Source: Ruminococcoides sp052118065 (GTDB lineage Bacteria; Bacillota; Clostridia; Oscillospirales; Acutalibacteraceae). Taken from it: 10,736 nucleotides of DNA. The notes beneath the pieces were generated by a model. The model saw only the letters and a program-made list of their open reading frames with translations. It made no database searches and had not been told where the DNA came from. A program made the position numbers and the translations under genes. The DNA is taken from assembly GCA_052118065.1 (NCBI GenBank), contig JBQKHY010000043.1, forward strand, positions 1 to 10,736, read 5' to 3'. Positions 5,712-10,736 of this stretch are shown one piece after another. Each line of letters begins with the position of its first letter. Position 1 is the first letter of the stretch.

Positions 5712-8195
5712 TTAAATTTGAATTTGACTAGTTAATTTATAGAGAGTTTCTGCAATTTCCTTGTTAAAGGTACTGCTTTCATCAATAGAAAGATCTTTTA
5801 CAAAGTCATTTCTTTGCTGAATAGTTATCAGTCCAACCTTAGTGATAATTTCCAAGAAATTCAGAACACTTGGGTAAATACCCTTGATTCTTTCTTTGTA
5901 AAAATCATAAACAGATTTTTCATCACTTTTTTCTTTTTCATTAATTTTTTTAGCACTGATTTTGCTATCAAAACTACTGTCATATATATGTTCGGTTGAA
6001 CTTGTAAGTTCTCTATAAATACAGTTTATTTCACCTAAAAAATCCTTTTTGATTACAATTGTTAAGTAAGGGTCTTTGTTCTCCTTAGCAACCTGAATCA
6101 GAATTTTGCCAGACTTTTGAAATTCTCCAATTTTTCTTAGCACATGGGATTTTAATATTAAACAGTATAGATAATTAATGTCACCAATATCTAAGTTCAC
6201 CATATAACTGTCTATGTTGTCAAGTATCATAGACAGTTTGTTAAAGTCGGTACAGTTGATTATCTCTGCTGAAACACAGGTGATAAATTCATTGTTGCAA
6301 ATTCCTTTAACAATGTTGTGATACCACTGTGATATTGTTCTTTCTGTTTTTGAAAAAATATTTTGAGCAAATTTTTCTTTGTATTTGTATCTTAGGTTAA
6401 CAAGATAATACACAAAGTCATATTGCTTTTTAGCTTTTCTTTCTCTGCCTTCTGTCTTTTCAATTTCATTATTCATCAGCTGAAACTTTTTGTTGTATAA
6501 CCTAAAGTCATCATTAAGAATAAGTAGAAGTCTGTCAAGAAAATCTATGTTATGGGTATCCTTAATAAGTGTATCAAGGTGCTTATCAAGGGTGTACCTG
6601 ATTTCTCTTTTTGTAATAATATTGTCTGTCTTAAAGTAAGCATCAATATACCCTAAAATAGCTTTTTCTAAGTTATCATTTATCAAAAGCTCATTTTGAT
6701 ACTTTAGCAAATCACCGTCATTAGGGAACATCTCAAGTCCTAGGTTAATAAGACCCTTGATTTCTTCTGTGTGGTCATCAGCAAAGAAACTCTTTAACAA
6801 ACAATAAATTTTTAGCTTAATAAAAGAAATATTTTTAGGGTATTTCTTTAGAAGTTTATCAAGTATAGTAATTGCTCTGTCGAATTTATTTTCATCAATA
6901 AGGGCAAGGGCTTTTTTGTAGCGAAAAATATTTTCTTCAACTACCTTCATTACAATTGTTTTCTTGAAATGATAGGAGTAAACCCGAATGAACCTTTTTG
7001 CTTTGTCAATTCTGCTGGTATGAAAAAGTGTAAGTACAACTGCCTCATAATACTCAGGGTCAATCTTAATCAGCAGTGGGTGATGGTAACGATATATGTT
7101 GTCCAAATCCTTGCTACCGATTAGTCTTTTACTGCTTTGATTTTTTATGTACTCAGAAAAAATCTCAGAAAGCTTGTTGTAGTTTTCTTCTTCAATATAT
7201 TTTTCTATTTCATCATTTTTGCTACGCAAAAAGTTGTGATCCTCCAGGCTTTTGCCGATAAGTTCAATTTTACTTCTAAAGTCCTGAACCTTTAGTCCTT
7301 GCTTTTCTGTTAAAAAGTCAAAGTTCTTTTTGCTATTATACTTTTTATCAAGTTCTTCCTTGTCAATAAAGTTATATAGCTCCGACTTAATATTTTCATA
7401 AGTGGTTTTCTTGTTAAGAATAAGTGTATCATCTGTATTCTTAGGACTGTTCTGATACATCCATTCCTCTCCATATATAATGGAAAGGTAAGAATAAGGA
7501 TTTTCAAAAGTTCTGAACTTTCTACCTGCAATGGTTACTATAGAATTAAATGAACCTACAATTTTCTTTGGAATACATACAGGCAATGAAGGTTCTCTAA
7601 CCATATAAAAATTGCAGTTGTCATTATTAAATTTTTCCAGGTTATATTCCAAAGACTGAAGAATAGAGTCCTTAGAAACTACTTTGCCTTTTGCTTTATT
7701 AAATAGATAAGAAAATTTGTTGTCCTCATACGGTATACTGTAGTTCTTGCTATTGTTAAGAAAGTCACAGTAAAGCCTTAACTTTTTGTAATAATGGTTA
7801 GCATCATTTTTGTGATTTCTAACATTATCCAAGCAGTAAATGTCAATACCGATACCTGCTTTATCACCGGTAATTAGATTGTGCTTGTCAATTAAAGTGG
7901 TTTTTGTGTTTACATATCTGGCAAAAGAATTTGTACAAAACTCATTTGTTTCTCTGCAATCTAAGAAACGATGGTTTGTTCTTTCACATTTTTTACTGCA
8001 AATTTCAATGAACTTGTAGTAGTCATTGCTTTTCATATAAACAGAGATAGTGTGGCTTTCCGGAAGCATAGAGTTAATGCTGATTGCTCCCAAAAGTGTG
8101 TCGCTACCAATACCGTAAGAAATATTGTGTTCTGTGCAAATATCAGCCATTTCAATAAGTAGCTGATACAAAATTTCTTGATGTTGTGTTAGCAT
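5712..8195 (-). CDS. LicD-family paralog with TPR-like tail, active-site acids lost (predicted pseudoenzyme)
   Basis: The protein has 827 aa and is homologous along its whole length to the 813-aa neighbour. The first 60 residues align without gaps. The best anchors further on are IYRYHHPLLIKI (367-378, against VYKYRHPVLLKL) and PNDGDLLKYQ (491-500, against PDDGDLLKYQ). In the LicD loop GGTLIGAIR is SDTLLGAIS (31-39), and WDDDMD is ESHTIS (46-51). All four acids and the Arg are gone, while a second-site Asp118 (GIGIDIYCLD) is kept. A TPR-like helix pair is visible at about 431-455 (ALIDENKFDRAITILDKLL). The frame is intact over 2.5 kb with a clear GGAG ribosome site 10 nt before ATG, so it is maintained as a protein. 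A regulatory, scaffolding or altered-chemistry role beside the active paralog is inferred. There is no signal peptide. It is the second gene of the operon, 39 bp after the SDR. Confidence 0.87.
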   Translation of the reverse strand: MLTQHQEILYQLLIEMADICTEHNISYGIGSDTLLGAISINSMLPESHTISVYMKSNDYYKFIEICSKKCERTNHRFLDCRETNEFCTNSFARYVNTKTTLIDKHNLITGDKAGIGIDIYCLDNVRNHKNDANHYYKKLRLYCDFLNNSKNYSIPYEDNKFSYLFNKAKGKVVSKDSILQSLEYNLEKFNNDNCNFYMVREPSLPVCIPKKIVGSFNSIVTIAGRKFRTFENPYSYLSIIYGEEWMYQNSPKNTDDTLILNKKTTYENIKSELYNFIDKEELDKKYNSKKNFDFLTEKQGLKVQDFRSKIELIGKSLEDHNFLRSKNDEIEKYIEEENYNKLSEIFSEYIKNQSSKRLIGSKDLDNIYRYHHPLLIKIDPEYYEAVVLTLFHTSRIDKAKRFIRVYSYHFKKTIVMKVVEENIFRYKKALALIDENKFDRAITILDKLLKKYPKNISFIKLKIYCLLKSFFADDHTEEIKGLINLGLEMFPNDGDLLKYQNELLINDNLEKAILGYIDAYFKTDNIITKREIRYTLDKHLDTLIKDTHNIDFLDRLLLILNDDFRLYNKKFQLMNNEIEKTEGRERKAKKQYDFVYYLVNLRYKYKEKFAQNIFSKTERTISQWYHNIVKGICNNEFITCVSAEIINCTDFNKLSMILDNIDSYMVNLDIGDINYLYCLILKSHVLRKIGEFQKSGKILIQVAKENKDPYLTIVIKKDFLGEINCIYRELTSSTEHIYDSSFDSKISAKKINEKEKSDEKSVYDFYKERIKGIYPSVLNFLEIITKVGLITIQQRNDFVKDLSIDESSTFNKEIAETLYKLTSQIQI

Positions 8196-8234
8196 TTTTT
8201 ATATACTCCAAATAAGTGAACTTTAAAGTATTAA

Positions 8235-8972
8235 TTAGAAATATTCGTAACCACCACTAATTTCCAGTAATGTACCGTTGATAAAGTCATTAGTCATTGT
8301 ATCGTATACAAGCTTTGCAACTTCATCAGGTTGTGCAAAACGGTGAAGGTTAATCTTTCTGTTGATTCTGTCGTAGCTTTCCTGTGAACGACCCTTCTGC
8401 CAAGGTGTTTCAACAAATGATGGTGCAATAGCATTGATAGAAACATTCTGACCATCAAATTCCTTTAGTAAACATTTTGCAAGGTGATGAACACCTGCCT
8501 TTGAAACAGAATATACTAGGGAAGAACTGTATGAAAGCTTACCGCATAGTGAACCCATAAAGATAATCTTGCCACCGTCATTAAAGTGTGGCTTAAACTT
8601 CTGTACCATAAATGTAGGAACAGAAAGGTTTGTTCTTAGAATTGTATCCCATAGTTCATAGTCATATTCTTCAAACTTCTTGTATGTGCCGATAGCTGTG
8701 TTACATACAAGCCAGTCGATTTTGTCAGATACCTTTAGTACATCATTAACAAAGCCTTCCATACCTTCATATGTTGACATATCGGCATAAATGAAAGTAA
8801 CCTTTTCTTTATCAGCTTCGGAAAGTTCATTTGACATTTCTTCCATCTGATTTTTGTCAAAATAATTTATAATCAGCTTGTCATTTTTATCTGTTGATTC
8901 TTTTAGTAATTTCTTTGCAATAGCCTTGCCAATGCCGGAAGTAGCACTGGTAACAATCATTGTTTTTGCCAT
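8235..8972 (-). CDS. Short-chain dehydrogenase/reductase (SDR), FabG-like fold
   Basis: The protein has 245 aa, standard for classical SDRs. The Rossmann glycine motif TGxxxGIG reads TSATSGIG (8-15), with Ser replacing the first Gly. The adenine-contact Asp is D64 (YADMS), and NNAG appears as CNTA (90-93). The catalytic set is complete: Asn115, Ser141, Tyr154 and Lys158 (YSVSK). INAIAPSFVETP (179-190) is the usual cofactor/lid region. The substrate cannot be read from sequence. As first gene of a LicD operon it may make or modify the polyol or sugar that is activated with CTP, as the SDR part of Bcs1-type CDP-ribitol enzymes does, but no cytidylyltransferase is in this window. The start is supported by GAGG 7 nt upstream, and a good promoter lies 96 bp further up. 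The altered Gly and NNAG motifs suggest a divergent member, not housekeeping FabG. Confidence 0.9.
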   Translation of the reverse strand: MAKTMIVTSATSGIGKAIAKKLLKESTDKNDKLIINYFDKNQMEEMSNELSEADKEKVTFIYADMSTYEGMEGFVNDVLKVSDKIDWLVCNTAIGTYKKFEEYDYELWDTILRTNLSVPTFMVQKFKPHFNDGGKIIFMGSLCGKLSYSSSLVYSVSKAGVHHLAKCLLKEFDGQNVSINAIAPSFVETPWQKGRSQESYDRINRKINLHRFAQPDEVAKLVYDTMTNDFINGTLLEISGGYEYF

Positions 8973-9067
8973 AATTATACCTCAAATATAAATTTAGTTA
9001 TTTTTATAAAAACTGTGTAATAATCAGCTAATTGCTGGGCTAAAAATACACATACTTTAACTAATTT

Positions 9068-9096
9068 ATTTTATCATTTGGTATATTATAAGTCAA
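9068..9096 (-). promoter_or_regulatory. Sigma-A-type promoter of the SDR/LicD operon
   Basis: On the minus strand, TTGACT (9096-9091) is separated by 17 bp from TAAAAT (9073-9068). TGA directly before the -10 gives an extended -10. Transcription should start near 9061, giving a leader of about 88 nt before the SDR ATG. The leader contains only a weak 4-bp hairpin (CAGC/GCTG) and no recognisable riboswitch. Confidence 0.75.
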
Positions 9097-9128
9097 CAAT
9101 ATTTAGGGTTACAAATTACTTACAATAT

Positions 9129-9159
9129 AAAAAAATAGCCGCCACTTTCGTGACCGCTA
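9129..9159 (-). terminator. Rho-independent terminator of the MarR-family gene
   Basis: On the minus strand, TAGCGGTCAC-GAAA-GTGGCGGCTA (9159-9136) folds with a GAAA tetraloop and one internal G/G mismatch. It is followed at once by seven T (9135-9129). It lies 31 bp after the regulator's stop codon and just upstream of the SDR promoter, so it separates the two transcription units. Confidence 0.85.
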
Positions 9160-9189
9160 AATTGAAGGAAAATACTACTAGTTATTTTA

Positions 9190-9657
9190 TTAGTTATGTG
9201 TATCGGAATAAGCTAGGTGGTTAAGGTTGTTCTGAATTTTGTCAACAATTTCAAGGAACTTCTTGAAATCTTCTTCAGAAACATCTTCGGTAACCTTGTC
9301 TGTTAAAACATCAAGTGTTTCCATTTCTTTCTGTACTAGAGGGATTGTTGAGTCAACAAGCTTTAGTCTTACCATTCTTCTGTCGTTTTCATCAGAGATA
9401 GTCTGTAGATAACCGTCTTTACGAAGCTTCTCAACTTCTCTTGAAACAAGACCCTTAGAAACATAAATGTTAGTTGCAATGTTGCTGATTGTGTCATCAC
9501 TAGGGTTTACATAAAGGCTGGTAAGGATAGCCATACCTGTAGGTGAGATAACCTCATTGTTAACTAGGCTTGTTTGTGCACAGTTACGGTAGTTGTTTGT
9601 GATAGCCTTACATAGCTTGTTTAGGATGATTGTGTTGTTGTATAGTTCGTTACCCAT
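9190..9657 (-). CDS. MarR-family transcriptional regulator
   Basis: The protein has 155 aa. A central winged helix-turn-helix is clear: TISNIATNIYVSKGLVSREVEKLRKDGYL spans the DNA-binding helices, and the wing carries the family signature DENDRRMVRLKL. Flanking N- and C-terminal helices would form the dimer interface. MarR proteins are dimeric repressors or activators that often respond to small phenolic or oxidative ligands and often control a divergent gene, here the cupin. ATG at 9657 is chosen because AAGGAG lies 8 nt upstream. A longer in-frame version from 9744 has no ribosome site and would start almost at the predicted transcription start. The gene has its own promoter and terminator. 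The ligand and targets are unknown; control of the SDR/LicD operon is possible from proximity only. Confidence 0.92.
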   Translation of the reverse strand: MGNELYNNTIILNKLCKAITNNYRNCAQTSLVNNEVISPTGMAILTSLYVNPSDDTISNIATNIYVSKGLVSREVEKLRKDGYLQTISDENDRRMVRLKLVDSTIPLVQKEMETLDVLTDKVTEDVSEEDFKKFLEIVDKIQNNLNHLAYSDTHN

Positions 9658-9665
9658 AGTAAAAA

Positions 9666-9671
9666 CTCCTT
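9666..9671 (-). promoter_or_regulatory. Ribosome binding site fixing the MarR start
   Basis: AAGGAG on the minus strand, 8 nt before ATG 9657. It decides the start in favour of the 155-aa protein over an upstream ATG at 9744 that has no such site. Confidence 0.85.
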
Positions 9672-9748
9672 TTAATTTTAAATTTATATTTTTTATATTT
9701 TTGCATTTATTCATTTTAAAAATGGAATAATTTAATTCGCACAATTAT

Positions 9749-9776
9749 ATTTTACATATATTTTCTGTAATGTCAA
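9749..9776 (-). promoter_or_regulatory. Promoter of the MarR-family gene
   Basis: On the minus strand, a perfect -35 TTGACA (9776-9771) is followed after 16 bp by TAAAAT (9754-9749). The predicted transcript starts near 9742, about 85 nt before the ATG. Confidence 0.65.
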
Positions 9777-9941
9777 CACTTTTTGCACATTTTTTATATT
9801 TTTTGAAGAAAAACATTGTGAAAACTTTATCAATTCACTTATTGTTGATTGTTTTTGATTGAATTTATTAATAAGTTATGAACAATGAATGAAAAATGCA
9901 AAAACAATTTGGTTTTTCCACTTTATTTATTCATAATTTAA
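9777..9941. promoter_or_regulatory. AT-rich divergent control region between marR-type gene and cupin gene
   Basis: The 328-bp gap between the two start codons holds no gene. Besides the two promoters it contains TTGATTG repeated directly with a 10-bp period (9845 and 9855), an ATCAA/TTGAT inverted pair (9829-9833/9845-9849), and TTATGAA/TTCATAA (9876-9882/9930-9936), the second half of which lies just upstream of the cupin -10. These are candidate operator elements for the divergent regulator; which one, if any, is bound is not known. Confidence 0.4.
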
Positions 9942-9950
9942 TGGTATAAT
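9942..9950 (+). promoter_or_regulatory. Extended -10 promoter of the cupin gene
   Basis: TGGTATAAT is a consensus extended -10 (TGnTATAAT). The -35 region is poor (TTTATT at 17-bp spacing), which fits reliance on the extended -10 or on an activator. The start would be near 9957, about 29 nt before the GTG codon. Confidence 0.7.
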
Positions 9951-9985
9951 GTTAATAGTTTATTTACAGTAAGGAGTGTTTTATT

Positions 9986-10318
9986 GTGATTTTTGATTAT
10001 AATAATATGGAAACAACTGTTATTAAAAATTTTAAAGGTGGAGAAAAAGAAATCTCTGCTCAAATGTTTGATGATGAACATGGCAAAGTTATGAAGGCTG
10101 TCCTAAAGCCCGGTGCATCTATCGGTTATCATAAGCATGAGGGTAACGGTGAGATTGTTTACGCCATCAGTGGTAATGCTAAGGTTCTTTATAATGACGG
10201 TGAAGAATCTTTTTCTGCCGGACAGTGTCATTATTGCCCTAACGGTAATAGCCATAGTATCATCAATACAGGTGATGAGGACTTCGTTATGTTCTGTGTT
10301 GTTCCTGTACAAAAGTAA
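9986..10318 (+). CDS. Small single-domain cupin (Cupin_2) protein
   Basis: The protein has 110 aa and is essentially one conserved beta-barrel. Cupin motif 1, G-x5-HxH-x4-E-x6-G, is perfect (GASIGYHKHEGNGE then AISG), and motif 2, G-x5-PxG-x2-H-x3-N, is perfect (GQCHYCPNGNSHSIIN). Three His and one Glu should bind a metal. Such proteins serve as small dioxygenases, isomerases or sugar/ligand sensors, and the substrate cannot be assigned. Translation starts at GTG, with AAGGAG 9 nt upstream; the next ATG (10007) has no ribosome site. It is transcribed away from the MarR gene with its own promoter and terminator, so a MarR-regulated response function is likely. It is a monocistronic unit and differs from the operon genes only in strand. 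Confidence 0.92.
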   Translation: MIFDYNNMETTVIKNFKGGEKEISAQMFDDEHGKVMKAVLKPGASIGYHKHEGNGEIVYAISGNAKVLYNDGEESFSAGQCHYCPNGNSHSIINTGDEDFVMFCVVPVQK

Positions 10319-10427
10319 TTTTTGATTTTTAAATTTAATTAGTGCCTATATTTATATTTATATAATTAGTATCGTTAGGTTGAGTAGGTATCAATAATTA
10401 AGTAGCATAAATTAATTATGTAATAGA
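10319..10427. other. AT-rich 3' untranslated stretch after the cupin gene
   Basis: There are 109 bp between the cupin stop codon and its terminator. No start codon with a ribosome site or convincing reading frame is seen. It contains a minor palindrome (CATAA/TTATG near 10407-10421). It is probably a 3' UTR. Confidence 0.5.
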
Positions 10428-10467
10428 AAAGCAGTTTGTGAAAATTAAATCACAAACTGCTTTCTTT
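10428..10467 (+). terminator. Rho-independent terminator after the cupin gene
   Basis: A 14-bp perfect stem AAAGCAGTTTGTGA/TCACAAACTGCTTT (10428-10441/10450-10463) with an 8-nt loop is followed by CTTT and, after ATGTGTATTA, a longer T-run. The A-run before the stem means it could also work for minus-strand transcripts entering from the right. Confidence 0.85.
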
Positions 10468-10574
10468 ATGTGTATTATTTTTTTCTTTAAATTTATTTTA
10501 AGTAAATGTGGTTGTATAGATTAGTTTTTGATTTCCTATGAGATAATTTGTCTGCAATAACCTAAATCACTTTA

Positions 10575-10590
10575 ACAAATTAGGGTTTGT
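10575..10590. repeat. 16-nt repeat, inverted copy of 281-296
   Basis: ACAAATTAGGGTTTGT matches the reverse complement of 281-296 at 15 of 16 positions, with matching CACT and TTAA context beyond it. The two copies bracket the whole gene block in opposite orientation. Confidence 0.35.
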
Positions 10591-10625
10591 GAGTGTGAAT
10601 TATAACAAAATTTTGGCTTACAGTC

Positions 10626-10650
10626 GTAGGGGACATCATTGATGTCCCGT
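10626..10650. repeat. Short dispersed-type palindrome (GTAGGGGACATC/GATGTCCCGT)
   Basis: GGGACATC/GATGTCCC (10630-10637/10641-10648) with a 3-nt loop sits in a GTAGGG...CCCGT frame. This frame resembles short intergenic palindromes frequent in Clostridia. There is no T-tract, so it is not a terminator. It lies outside any transcription unit seen here. Confidence 0.6.
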
Positions 10651-10675
10651 TACAAACTAGCCTTTATATAGGTAC

Positions 10676-10723
10676 TTTGCCCTATGTAGCAAGTTATAAT
10701 TTCTAGTTTCTACATAGGACAAA
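10676..10723. repeat. 14-bp imperfect inverted repeat with 20-nt spacer
   Basis: TTTGCCCTATGTAG (10676-10689) pairs with CTACATAGGACAAA (10710-10723), with one mismatch. It could be the hairpin of a transcript from beyond the window, an operator, or part of a small mobile repeat. It is followed by AATTGTAT and not by a T-run. Confidence 0.55.
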
Positions 10724-10736
10724 ATTGTATAAAACA

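Larger units (their letters stand above)
10464..10736. other. Non-coding right end with inverted repeats
   Basis: No gene is visible in these 273 bp on either strand. The stretch holds the second copy of the 16-nt repeat, a GC-richer small palindrome and a longer inverted repeat, which are listed separately. Any gene to the right starts beyond the window. Confidence 0.6.

Noticed and set aside
8235..8972. Assigning the SDR as FabG (3-oxoacyl-ACP reductase)
   Set aside because: Altered glycine and NNAG motifs, and no fatty-acid genes nearby; the context points to glycan metabolism instead.
8973..9061. Riboswitch or attenuator in the leader of the SDR operon
   Set aside because: Only a 4-bp stem is visible and there is no terminator or known riboswitch core.
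9658..9744. Longer MarR protein starting at ATG 9744
   Set aside because: There is no ribosome site before it, its extra 29 residues are Lys/Asn-rich and unlike the family, and it would start almost at the predicted transcription start (about 9742). ATG 9657 has AAGGAG at 8 nt.
9744..9776. TATAAT at 9749-9744 as the -10 partner of TTGACA for the MarR gene
   Set aside because: The spacing would be 21 bp. TAAAAT with 16 bp fits better.

Overview
The window looks like chromosomal DNA from a low-GC, probably gut-associated member of the Clostridia (Ruminococcus/Eubacterium-like). The basis is the AT-rich sequence, strong AGGAGG-type ribosome sites, a Thr-rich linker in a membrane-anchored wall protein, and dispersed palindromes of the kind scattered through Clostridia genomes. 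This is an impression from style and not a phylogenetic placement.

Layout: 1-444 is non-coding, with a palindrome-packed MITE-like element (about 8-253) and then the terminator of the main operon (337-373). From 445 to 8972 six genes run on the minus strand in tight succession. In order of transcription they are a short-chain dehydrogenase (SDR), three paralogous LicD-family proteins (827, 813 and about 401 aa), a lipoprotein N-acetylmuramoyl-L-alanine amidase, and a membrane-anchored protein made of the two ends of a GH3 beta-N-acetylhexosaminidase with its middle missing. A good promoter (9068-9096) lies upstream of the SDR gene, no terminator is visible between the genes, and a strong one follows the last gene, so this reads as one transcript of about 8.7 kb. 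Upstream is a MarR-family regulator (minus strand) with its own terminator and promoter, divergent from a small single-domain cupin gene (plus strand) that also has its own promoter and terminator. The right end (10464-10736) is non-coding and carries two further inverted repeats.

Functional reading: LicD-fold proteins are nucleotidyltransferase-like enzymes that move phospho-alcohols (phosphocholine, ribitol-phosphate and similar) from CDP donors to glycans. With an SDR at the head and two cell-wall-hydrolase-type proteins at the tail, the operon is probably a surface-glycan or wall-polymer decoration and remodelling cassette. The most striking point is that only the middle LicD protein keeps the full catalytic signature. 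The 827-aa paralog has lost all acidic residues of that motif, and the 401-aa one keeps only part of it. The two large LicD proteins also carry a shared C-terminal helical/TPR-like region of about 500 residues. The downstream GH3-like protein is likewise catalytically gutted. The operon therefore combines one apparent active transferase, two apparent pseudo-transferases, one intact hydrolase and one pseudo-hydrolase.
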